The notes under the pieces: model-generated | Databases searched by the model: none | The model's input: the letters and a program-made list of their open reading frames with translations, nothing else | Told to the model about the DNA's origin: nothing | NCBI RefSeq assembly: GCF_014287355.1 | Contig: NZ_JACOPE010000001.1 | Location: forward strand, 2,728,001-2,792,000 | Reading direction: 5' to 3' | Length of the DNA: 64,000 nucleotides | Source: Ruminococcus hominis | Lineage (GTDB): Bacteria; Bacillota; Clostridia; Lachnospirales; Lachnospiraceae | Position numbers and translations under genes: made by a program | Shown: piece by piece, positions 56,356-64,000 of the stretch | How the letters are laid out: each line of letters opens with the position of its first letter | How positions within the stretch are numbered: position 1 is the stretch's first letter

Positions 56356-57306
56356 TCAGTTTTCCAGTTTTCTACTGTTATTTTTCGTTTTCTTTCTCTT
56401 TCCGCTCCTCTCCACTGCCATCAGTAACAAAATACTGAACAACAGCAGAATCAGAACACCTAATCGCTTCATACTAGTTTTCCAGAAAATCCCCCAGTCG
56501 ATTCGGTCAATCTGACTGTTCCTTTTCAAAGTTTTCTTATACGTATCTTTATACGTTTGTTTTGAAAGCTTTCCTATCAGAATATGCCTTCCGTTCGTGA
56601 TATTTTCCGTACACGTAGACATCACTACCAGCCGGTCCTCTGTGGAAAGACTGATTTGACGATACCACAAAGCAGTATCTTCTATCTCTTGCAAATACTG
56701 TTCTTTCCGGGAAACTTCCTGCACCGGTGTTACATAAAGACCTGTATTATAAGCATCCAACTCCAAGAATGCAAATAACTCCAGTCCATAATCTTTTCCA
56801 TTGGCAAAAACATTTCCATACAAATGACTGTCCGCAAAAGACGGATCCAGATATCGGTCAAAATCCCCGAACATCGCTCCGCCATCCATATGGTGACCAT
56901 AAATAATGGTATTAAAATCTGAAAAATCCTTCTGATTCATATAATCCATGAAGATTGAGCCAGACAAGCTATATTCTCCACGCGGATTTCTCATTAAATA
57001 TGTGCTGTTATCCTCCGACTGTACTACCGGATAATCCACATGTGTTCCATAAATCGTAATCCAGCCACATACATCACTGTTCTGCGCCTTCAATTCATCA
57101 AAATCCCCATAGTCTTCTTCCGTTGGACGATAGATTTCATATTGTTCCGGCATGGCATTTTCTTCCAACATGTAGCTGTCTCCAATGCCATAGGTTCCAT
57201 AACAAAAAAGAACAACTAAAATAATCATCAAAATCCAATTCAATAACTCGTTACAAATATCCAGTATACGAAACGCCTTGTCAGTTTCTGCGTTCTGTCT
57301 CTTCAT
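56356..57306 (-). CDS. Class B-type sortase, pilus-associated (1)
   Basis: A 316-aa membrane transpeptidase. An N-terminal helix (about 23-40) and a C-terminal helix (about 281-298) flank the catalytic domain. Catalytic residues are His138 in IIYGHHM, Cys232 in VMSTCTEN and Arg240 in GRHIL, the class B pattern. Sortases of this class (SrtC2 of Streptococcus pyogenes) polymerise T3-type pilins. It overlaps neither neighbour (7 nt to each). The paralogue next door may have a different pilin preference. Confidence 0.92.
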   Translation of the reverse strand: MKRQNAETDKAFRILDICNELLNWILMIILVVLFCYGTYGIGDSYMLEENAMPEQYEIYRPTEEDYGDFDELKAQNSDVCGWITIYGTHVDYPVVQSEDNSTYLMRNPRGEYSLSGSIFMDYMNQKDFSDFNTIIYGHHMDGGAMFGDFDRYLDPSFADSHLYGNVFANGKDYGLELFAFLELDAYNTGLYVTPVQEVSRKEQYLQEIEDTALWYRQISLSTEDRLVVMSTCTENITNGRHILIGKLSKQTYKDTYKKTLKRNSQIDRIDWGIFWKTSMKRLGVLILLLFSILLLMAVERSGKRKKTKNNSRKLEN

Positions 57307-57313
57307 TTTGATG

Positions 57314-58234
57314 TTATTTCCGTCCTTTCCTTCTTCGTCTGCAAATCCACTGATCTGCGAAACAGATTAATATCAATAGGAGCAGTAATAAGAACAACGC
57401 AGCCTTCCATCCAGGCATAAAATCTCTCCATCCGCCTCGTCGGTCTACCGCTTCATGCCCGGCATGATCTTGATCTTTGGCACTGTATGTATCTTTGTAT
57501 GTCTGTTCTGTAACTCTCGCTACAAGAATATCTCTTCCGTTAGTTGACTCTGATGAGCAAGTAGATAATAAAAGAATTCTATCATCTGCTTCTAACGTAA
57601 TGTCATTCATATAAACTGCATGATTTCGAATCACTTCCATATAAGGGATACTGTCATTTCTTGTTACATTTATATTGAAAACAGAACTGTCATAAGCATC
57701 CGCTTCTATTAATGCAATGATTTCCAATCCAAAATTACGATTCTGAACAAATAGATTACCATACGGGTGTGCTTCGTAAAAGGCTTGTTCTTTAAATTCC
57801 TTGATACTTCCGAACATGACATTTGGAACCATGTTATGTCCATAGAGAATAGTATTAAAATCTCGAAAATCCGGATTATTTTCGGAATCCATAAAAATTG
57901 CACCGGTCAGGGAATATTCACCTTCTGCATTCTTGTTAACATATTCCCAATTATCTTTTCCCTGTACAACCGGATAATCAATCGGGGTATCATACACTGT
58001 GATCCAGGCAATCACATCTGAATTCATCGACTGTAATTCCTGGAATCCCAGCGTATCTTCTTGAGGTTTATAAATCGCATATTGTTCTGACGTTGCTTCC
58101 TCTGCCAGATTCTGCGAATCCCATAATGCATAGCATCCATATACCAGACCCAGAAGCAAAAGCAGAAGTAAACCATAATCCAGTATTCCATTCATTCCTC
58201 TTATTACTCTGCAAATACCTCTGTGTCTGCACAT
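57314..58234 (-). CDS. Class B-type sortase, pilus-associated (2)
   Basis: A 306-aa paralogue of the adjacent sortase. It has N-terminal and C-terminal membrane helices (about 18-36 and 281-297), His133 in ILYGHNM, Cys226 in LLSTCSSE and Arg234 in GRDIL. Both sortases share blocks such as SDVxxWITxYxTxxDYPVVQ. It lies between the major pilin and sortase 1. One enzyme may polymerise shaft pilins and the other attach the anchor or tip (inference). Confidence 0.92.
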   Translation of the reverse strand: MCRHRGICRVIRGMNGILDYGLLLLLLLGLVYGCYALWDSQNLAEEATSEQYAIYKPQEDTLGFQELQSMNSDVIAWITVYDTPIDYPVVQGKDNWEYVNKNAEGEYSLTGAIFMDSENNPDFRDFNTILYGHNMVPNVMFGSIKEFKEQAFYEAHPYGNLFVQNRNFGLEIIALIEADAYDSSVFNINVTRNDSIPYMEVIRNHAVYMNDITLEADDRILLLSTCSSESTNGRDILVARVTEQTYKDTYSAKDQDHAGHEAVDRRGGWRDFMPGWKAALFLLLLLLILICFADQWICRRRRKGRK

Positions 58235-58267
58235 GCTAAATCATTCCTCTGTCTATATTCATTACCC

Positions 58268-59536
58268 TTATCTTCTGTTCATTCTCTTCTTGCTGTTCAT
58301 TGCTACGATACCTGCAAATGCAACAACTGCGATAGCAATCATGATAATGAATGGGAAGTTATTTACGATGATACCTGTTACTGTGACATCTTTGTAAGTG
58401 TTTGTGTAATCAACCTTGTTTTCGTTCTGTCCAAGAGTTTTTCCTTCAACCTTAAGATTCTTACCTACTGCTGCTGTTAATGTACTAGAATCTTCTTTTC
58501 CATTGAACACTGTCTTTGCTGTTGCTGTCCAGTTTGCTACACCTTGCTGATCAACTGTTACTTTAGATCCAGCATAGCAGCTCTGAATCATCATGTTCTT
58601 ACCTGCTGGCAGTGTAAATGTTACAACATCTCCATAATTTCCAGATTTCTTTTCTCCATTTACAAAATAAACATATGAACTATCAGCTGTTGTAATTCCT
58701 GCTGGCTTTGTTACTGTCATAGTATACTTAAAGTCTCCAACTTGATCTTTTGGGTTTACAACATTATTCGTTACTTTGAAGGCATAAGTTGATGGATCTT
58801 CCGGATCTGGTTTAGTCGGATCTGTTGGCTCTACTACGTTACCAGCTTTTGCAACATATTCGTTCACGAATTTCAGACCACTAAAGTTACTTTCTATACC
58901 ATCTTCTTTTGATCCTGGCTTACCATCTACTTTTGCATTGTTACCAGTATCTGTTCCTGCATCATTCTTTGTATTAACAATTGAAAGACCTTTAATGTAT
59001 AATTTACCATTTGGATCCTGTGCTACGAAAATATCAAGCTTATATTCAGCGCTTGATGCTGTAAATACATCTTTTTCTTTTGTCTTTGTTACATTACTAG
59101 TTGACTTTACTGTATACTCATATGTACCAGTTGTCATATTTGTACTAGAATTATCCATTGCTGTTTTGAAACTTGCAAGAAAGTTATCGCTCTGTTTTCT
59201 TAACACTTTAATGTCTGAAACAGTAGTATCTTTAATCTCATCTTTTCCTGCATCAAATTTAACATTTGTAACTGAAATAGCCGGCATATCGTCCTTAGTC
59301 ATTCCTTCAGGTGCACTAATTTTATCAAAGATAAAGCTGACATCATTCTCAGGAGTCACTACATCATTTCCCATCTTGTACTCTACAGTAATTGCTGCAC
59401 TTGGAGTATCTGTTGGTTTCCATGTAGCAGGAGTATCTGCTGCGTTTACATTTGCTACATTTCCGAGACACATTGTTCCGACTAATACTGCGGATGCAAA
59501 GAGTCTGCTCATTTTTTGTAAGGATTTTTTCTTCAT
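58268..59536 (-). CDS. Major pilin, FctA/T3-like
   Basis: A 422-aa surface protein. A signal peptide (residues 1-33, ending VNAA) is followed by an FctA-like domain (about 45-225; PATWKPTDTPSAAITVEY, VSFIFDKIS, GLKFVNEYVAK) and a second beta domain (about 245-380; FKVTNNVV... VDYTNTYKD). The latter is typical of isopeptide-bonded pilin modules. The sorting signal is VTVTG at 384-388, a hydrophobic helix and KKRMNRR. The threonine-glycine of the motif recalls EVPTG/QVPTG of T3 pilins. It lies between the SipA-like gene and the sortases. Confidence 0.88.
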   Translation of the reverse strand: MKKKSLQKMSRLFASAVLVGTMCLGNVANVNAADTPATWKPTDTPSAAITVEYKMGNDVVTPENDVSFIFDKISAPEGMTKDDMPAISVTNVKFDAGKDEIKDTTVSDIKVLRKQSDNFLASFKTAMDNSSTNMTTGTYEYTVKSTSNVTKTKEKDVFTASSAEYKLDIFVAQDPNGKLYIKGLSIVNTKNDAGTDTGNNAKVDGKPGSKEDGIESNFSGLKFVNEYVAKAGNVVEPTDPTKPDPEDPSTYAFKVTNNVVNPKDQVGDFKYTMTVTKPAGITTADSSYVYFVNGEKKSGNYGDVVTFTLPAGKNMMIQSCYAGSKVTVDQQGVANWTATAKTVFNGKEDSSTLTAAVGKNLKVEGKTLGQNENKVDYTNTYKDVTVTGIIVNNFPFIIMIAIAVVAFAGIVAMNSKKRMNRR

Positions 59537-59579
59537 CTTTCTTTCTCCTTTTCCTTAGTATATCTTTTTATTTAACACC

Positions 59580-59597
59580 CTCCGCCATTATGCGGAG
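59580..59597 (-). promoter_or_regulatory. Small hairpin between sipA-like gene and major pilin
   Basis: CTCCGC-6 nt-GCGGAG in the 87-nt gap, without a clear T-run. It could protect the downstream pilin mRNA after processing or attenuate transcription, raising pilin relative to adhesin. Confidence 0.4.
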
Positions 59598-59623
59598 AAA
59601 TATTAACAAGTTCTTGCGGCTTA

Positions 59624-60160
59624 TCAAAAGCCTCTTCTTCGTACTATCGTCATAACTTTTCCCTTCGTGTCTTTCACATCTACTGCTCCGTACACTCGAC
59701 TGTCTGACGCATTCTCACGGCTGTCTCCCAGGACGAAAATCTGCCCTTCCTGTAGTTTGATTGGGAAGTCCACTCCCGTATCATACCGCTGTGTCTTTTC
59801 ATAAATCTGATGTTCTTGTTGCGGTGCTCCGTTAATTGTAAGACCATCCTCTGTAATATCCACCACATCTCCTGCAGTAGCAATCACTCTCCGGACCTGT
59901 TCTTTTCCTTGATAGTTCAAAACAACCAGGTCCGAAGCTACATAACTCTTCCTTAACCGATAATAAAAGACCAAATCACCATCTTTCACTGCCGGAAGCA
60001 TGGCATTGTCCGCATAACGGAACACTCCGAAGATAAATGTGAAGATAACCACAATTGCAGTTGCAATTGCTACAATCTTCAACAGAAGGTACAAAATCTC
60101 ACGGAAAATCCCTCCTGCCACTGATTCCTCAGAAATTACTTTTTCCTCTGCAGTGTCCAT
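59624..60160 (-). CDS. sipA: SipA-like signal peptidase I homologue, predicted inactive
   Basis: A 178-aa type I signal peptidase-like protein: membrane helix at about 28-47, then box B DNAMLPAVKDGD (51-62), box D VRRVIATAGDVV (89-100) and box E VLGDSRENASDSR. Active enzymes have Ser in SMxP and Lys in the KR pair. Here the Ser position is Ala53 and the Lys position is Arg90. The same loss of both residues is known for SipA of the group A Streptococcus FCT-3 pilus locus, which acts as an assembly chaperone. Its ATG directly follows the adhesin stop. Confidence 0.87.
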   Translation of the reverse strand: MDTAEEKVISEESVAGGIFREILYLLLKIVAIATAIVVIFTFIFGVFRYADNAMLPAVKDGDLVFYYRLRKSYVASDLVVLNYQGKEQVRRVIATAGDVVDITEDGLTINGAPQQEHQIYEKTQRYDTGVDFPIKLQEGQIFVLGDSRENASDSRVYGAVDVKDTKGKVMTIVRRRGF

Positions 60161-63100
60161 CTAGGATCTCCTCCTCCCTCTCACTCGTAAGACAGAAACT
60201 CCTGTGATTAGAAGAACTCCCATCAGACCTACAAGTAACAGACTGTTATCTGTATTTCCTCCATCAACACCTGTAACTACGATATTCTTCGTATTGGTAA
60301 AAACAAAATTGGTACTGATCTCATCTACAGCTACATTCGCTACACTTGAAATAACTTTCGCATCTTTTTGAATCTCGCAATTTGTTCCGTTGCTTTCTTG
60401 AATGATGCTCTTAATCGTATATTTGTTATCCCCAGGTATCAGTTCTAAACTCTGTCCTGCTTTCAGCTTAAATGTAATCTCCTGATTCGCATCTACTGTC
60501 AGCGATGTAATATTTGGTGCATTTACTGCCGGTGATACATAACTTCCTTTACACGGAATCACTTTTCCTCTTGGATAACTTGTCTTAACCGTATAAGTAA
60601 ATTCTTGATTATTCCAGATACCATCTCCCTTTATCATCTGTTTAATTATTACACCTGGTTTCTCATAATCTGCATTTAAGATTACCGATTTTGTCATCCG
60701 TGCTGTTTTCAGATCTACTTTTTTCTTGTTCGGATCTGTGCTATCTGACCACTGCGTAAATTTCTGGCTTGTATTATCATTATGGAAGCCTGGATTAGAT
60801 GGAATCTGACTTGGCGAAAGTTTCTGTCCCTTTGCAACCAATTCTCTCTTTAGTCTTATGTTATTTTCAAAACTTGCTTTCTTGTACTGTGCATTTCCTG
60901 ATGCATCAAATCCAACCAGTACATACTGCTGTGCTGTCGTATTACCATAATAGTCCTGAGCATATACATAGAGCATCTCTCCATTATTCATTGACTCCAC
61001 AGCCGTATAAGTTCCATCTTCTTTTGTAGGAGTTTTGTAAGTATCTGAAAATTTTCCAGTTTTGTTGTTACGTACAAGTGAAACCTCCGTTCCCTTATAT
61101 TTTGTTGCATTTGCAACATATGTAAAGTTCTCCTGCGACTCGTTTGTCAAATCGGACGTACCATTTGCTGCATCAATCATTTCATCCTTGACTTGAATCT
61201 TTGAAATTGTAAACTCCGTGTCATTATCTTTATCTTTTGATTTCGTGATAGTTCCTGTATTCTCTATTCTAGGACCCTTAGTATCTAGCAGATATTTTGT
61301 CCACTTTCCTGTAAGATCGCGCACATAAATGAAATAATTCTTATTCTGGTCGAACTTATAAGTATTAAGCATCTTAAATGTCCATACCGGTTTTTCTGAA
61401 GTTGCCGTCACTGTTTTACCTTCAATATCTGTAACACTTCCACTGGTAAGTTTCCTGCAACTGCACAAACTTTCCAATCTCTCAGATTCCGATGCATTAT
61501 AACGGAATTTGAATCCTCTGTCTGCCTTTGGTGCATCATAGGTGCTGAGATATACCTGTGCATATGTACATCCTGGGAATTCTGCTCTCTCCGATGTTGA
61601 GAATGAACTTCCCTGTGTGTCAATTCCATCTCCATAAAGATCTCTGATATAAACTGTCAGTTTTCTTCCATAGTTATCTCCCTGGTCTTTTGTCCATTCA
61701 CCTTCCATCTTTTGCTGATAGATTACCGGCTGACTGGAATCATTGCTATTAACAAATGCAAGTGAGCGATTCGTTGCATTCACACTGATTTCCCCTGTGT
61801 AATTTTGGTTATATTGTTTATTCTCCTCTGTTGTGTACACTGTCCAGTAAGGGGATTCCTTGTTCTGTCTTACAGATACGTAATCATAATAACCTGGCAG
61901 CTGAATCGTAACACTCTGTCCATGGGAAAGCTCAATTGTAAATTCTCCATTATAATCTCCCGTTTTCGTTCCATTAGCCGGTGCCGTAACCCCTGATATT
62001 CCTGCTATCGTTCCACCTGTATATGGAAAGTCCTGCCCATTATATCGATTACCTGGATCTGGTTGCGCATAAATGGTATAAGTAAATTTTTTGTTCTTAT
62101 CTGCAACACTTCCTGTAACCTGGTTACTAATTGTTAAGGTCGGATACGTCCACTGCGGATAATAAGTAGTTGCACCACTTACCGTCACACTTGTTAGAAA
62201 AACTTGAGCTTTTCCACTGTTCGTAGAATTATACCAGTAGCGGAATGTCTGATTTCCAAGTACCGGACTTGATGGCACCTGTGCACTCTTCAAAGTACTT
62301 CCCACCAGTCCCAGTGTAGATGAAGTGGTAGACCCATCTCTGAACTTTCCAGTTGATGTAGCTCCACCGCTCTGTGCATCAAAAACAATTGGTACATAAG
62401 TAAATCTTGAGATATTTCCATAGCCATCCTTTACAAACACATATAATTTTTCCGTTACTGAAACAGATACATTACTGAGTGTACACGTCCCAGTACTTGT
62501 ATTGAGACTTGCCGTACTATAACTAACTCCGGATTCCCATGGATTCTTTCCTGTTTTGTTATATCGTACTGTAGCATCTAGCTTCTTATCGTTATAACTA
62601 TACTGTGTTGCATTCGCTTTGTAACTTACATCTGCAATATCTGATGTTCCATATGTTGCAGTTTGTATTGGATCTGTAAATTTTAGCCCCGTAAATGTAT
62701 AACTGTAAGTTCCATCTGATACTTTCGTTGATGTAATATTTGTGTAAGTACTTGTCGGACCTTTCGTATCCAGAAGGAATTTACTCCAGTTTCCGGCAAT
62801 ATCTCTTGCGTAGATATAGTAATTTGTGTTTGTCTGATAAGTACGTGACTCTAATTTCAAATTCAATACTGGTGATTCTGTTGTAGCTGTCCTTGGCGTT
62901 CCATTGATATCTCTAAACGCCCCATTGCGCATCCAACTATAAGAATATACATTTGCTGGCTTCAACTGAAGATCTGTACTGGAATTATATGTATATCCAT
63001 AAACTCCATCCTTTAACTGAACATCCTGCGTACTTAAATACACCTGAAAACCAGTTGGATACGCACCATCCGATGCATCATTAATGCTAATGCCACTCGT

Positions 63101-64000
63101 GTCAATTCCGTCACGATATAAATCCCTCAGATAAATCTCCAGTTGTCCACTCTGACTTCCATTCGAATTGAGAGACATATTCGTTGTCTTCGCCTGATAT
63201 ACCAGCGGCGCATATGTATCTGCACGAAGTACGATCTGGTTACTGTTTCTAGAACCTATTGCCAAATAATATTGTTTGTCTGCAATCCAGTTATACTGCT
63301 CCAGCTTCGCATCATTCGAATAATCGAACTGAATCAACGGATATTCCACCGCTCCCTTATGTGTTGGAGCAAACGTTGTTGATATGCGAAGCTCACGATT
63401 TGTTGGTACTCGCAACGTATTCTTAATAATTAATGGTCTTCCACTTGGAGAAGTCTCACCTTTATAGTCATATGTAACCGATACTTCTGTATTTGTACCA
63501 TCTGTCGTAAGACTGTCAATTGTTCGAGGTATCCTTTCGGAAGGCAAATAATCTAACATCAGTTTTCCTGAATTCTTGAGTGAGATATCCGGCCTTTTTC
63601 CACCGTTTCCAAATCCACCTGTCACTGAATTGGACGCATCTCCAAGATGAAGTTCTCCTCCATCAATCTCTATCTGGTCAAAGTAGTCCAAATTTACACT
63701 TGTAGCATCTTTTGGTCTCACTTTCGCAATTACATACAGTCTAGACGATCCATCTGGTGCATTGAATGCTCCTTCGCAATCCCCTAATAAAACAACTTCA
63801 TGATTTGAAGAATCCTTATTAAGGTAAACCTTTGCTGTATGCCCACTTGAAACAGTTGGGCTAGTGAACATCAGCTGTGTGTTCTCTGCTACCAGAATAT
63901 AATCTTCCTTAACTTTTACGGTTTTATAAGTCGGATCAACTTTTGCAGCACAATCCTTCAAAAAAATGTACAGATTTTTAACACTATAGTATGCCGGATC
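60161..64000 (-). CDS. Large pilus adhesin/ancillary pilin, 5' end outside the window
   Basis: The frame is open to the window edge (1279 codons visible), so the true start and signal peptide lie beyond 64000; a TTG at 63961 is not a credible start. Counting from that codon, residues 254-745 and 747-1224 are two copies of one module. Each comprises a DLYxDGIDT domain ending LLDTKGP, an Ig-like segment with KANAT/VANAT, an InlB-B-like repeat and a pilin-type beta domain. The C-terminus has IVVTG (1227-1231), a hydrophobic helix and RGRRRS. It is thus sortase-anchored and resembles Cpa-type tip proteins by position. Confidence 0.85.
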   Translation of the reverse strand, partial: DPAYYSVKNLYIFLKDCAAKVDPTYKTVKVKEDYILVAENTQLMFTSPTVSSGHTAKVYLNKDSSNHEVVLLGDCEGAFNAPDGSSRLYVIAKVRPKDATSVNLDYFDQIEIDGGELHLGDASNSVTGGFGNGGKRPDISLKNSGKLMLDYLPSERIPRTIDSLTTDGTNTEVSVTYDYKGETSPSGRPLIIKNTLRVPTNRELRISTTFAPTHKGAVEYPLIQFDYSNDAKLEQYNWIADKQYYLAIGSRNSNQIVLRADTYAPLVYQAKTTNMSLNSNGSQSGQLEIYLRDLYRDGIDTSGISINDASDGAYPTGFQVYLSTQDVQLKDGVYGYTYNSSTDLQLKPANVYSYSWMRNGAFRDINGTPRTATTESPVLNLKLESRTYQTNTNYYIYARDIAGNWSKFLLDTKGPTSTYTNITSTKVSDGTYSYTFTGLKFTDPIQTATYGTSDIADVSYKANATQYSYNDKKLDATVRYNKTGKNPWESGVSYSTASLNTSTGTCTLSNVSVSVTEKLYVFVKDGYGNISRFTYVPIVFDAQSGGATSTGKFRDGSTTSSTLGLVGSTLKSAQVPSSPVLGNQTFRYWYNSTNSGKAQVFLTSVTVSGATTYYPQWTYPTLTISNQVTGSVADKNKKFTYTIYAQPDPGNRYNGQDFPYTGGTIAGISGVTAPANGTKTGDYNGEFTIELSHGQSVTIQLPGYYDYVSVRQNKESPYWTVYTTEENKQYNQNYTGEISVNATNRSLAFVNSNDSSQPVIYQQKMEGEWTKDQGDNYGRKLTVYIRDLYGDGIDTQGSSFSTSERAEFPGCTYAQVYLSTYDAPKADRGFKFRYNASESERLESLCSCRKLTSGSVTDIEGKTVTATSEKPVWTFKMLNTYKFDQNKNYFIYVRDLTGKWTKYLLDTKGPRIENTGTITKSKDKDNDTEFTISKIQVKDEMIDAANGTSDLTNESQENFTYVANATKYKGTEVSLVRNNKTGKFSDTYKTPTKEDGTYTAVESMNNGEMLYVYAQDYYGNTTAQQYVLVGFDASGNAQYKKASFENNIRLKRELVAKGQKLSPSQIPSNPGFHNDNTSQKFTQWSDSTDPNKKKVDLKTARMTKSVILNADYEKPGVIIKQMIKGDGIWNNQEFTYTVKTSYPRGKVIPCKGSYVSPAVNAPNITSLTVDANQEITFKLKAGQSLELIPGDNKYTIKSIIQESNGTNCEIQKDAKVISSVANVAVDEISTNFVFTNTKNIVVTGVDGGNTDNSLLLVGLMGVLLITGVSVLRVRGRRRS

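Noticed and set aside
63959..63961. TTG at 63961 as start of the adhesin
   Set aside because: The frame continues open to the window edge and no signal peptide follows the TTG, so the gene is partial.

Overview
The window is a low-GC Firmicutes chromosome, most likely a gut Lachnospiraceae clostridium (Dorea/Coprococcus-like; the genus is inferred). Evidence is the Gram-positive S10-spc gene order, a zinc-ribbon (type Z) S14, HydF/HydG for an [FeFe]-hydrogenase, a selenocysteine system, sortases and a Gram-positive-type Pel locus without outer-membrane genes.

Region 1 (1-11.75 kb, minus strand) is the S10-spc operon: rpsJ-rplC-rplD-rplW-rplB-rpsS-rplV-rpsC-rplP-rpmC-rpsQ-rplN-rplX-rplE-rpsN-rpsH-rplF-rplR-rpsE-rpmD-rplO-secY-adk (adk cut by the edge). 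It has a clear promoter near 11.7 kb and two unusual hairpin-bearing spacers. Just upstream lie a large double inverted repeat (11.85-12.03 kb) and a plus-strand unit of about 360 nt. That unit has a textbook promoter, several perfect helices and a terminator but no credible ORF, so it is a candidate structured RNA.

Region 2 (12.45-19.65 kb, minus) is a selenium locus: selA, a LysR regulator, selC (tRNA-Sec), yedF, selD, a cysteine desulfurase-like enzyme, the YedE transporter, a TusA-like protein and a DUF3343 protein. SelD has an in-frame UGA at its active-site position, followed by a SECIS-like hairpin. selB is not in the window.

Region 3 (19.8-25.7 kb, plus) holds an RlmI-like methyltransferase, topB, hydG and hydF.

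Region 4 (25.7-39.5 kb) is accessory DNA: two near-identical IS4-family elements in opposite orientation, a lipoprotein, a GH2 glycosidase with its GPH symporter and AraC regulator, and a LysR regulator divergent from an OYE-type flavin/FeS oxidoreductase.

Region 5 (39.45-50.4 kb, minus) is a Gram-positive-type Pel exopolysaccharide operon: SDR-PelD fusion, PelE-like, DUF2194/PelA-like deacetylase, PelF, PelG, then CotH kinase, VTC-type polyphosphate polymerase and a DUF4956 membrane protein. PelD keeps a c-di-GMP I-site and has a degenerate GGDEF motif.

Region 6 (50.4-55.6 kb) holds an ISAs1-family element, a DUF4143 ATPase and an AbiEi/AbiEii toxin-antitoxin pair. Region 7 (55.7-64 kb, minus) is a sortase-assembled pilus locus laid out like the streptococcal FCT-3/T3 locus: large adhesin (5' end off-window), SipA-like inactive signal peptidase, major pilin, two class-B-type sortases and a small anchor pilin.

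From 25.7 to 55.7 kb nearly every gene 3' end carries a copy of a palindromic repeat (core GGGGACGGRGTT...AATGGCTC). All three IS elements sit inside these repeats with 9-bp target duplications, and at least two genes take their stop codon from a repeat.
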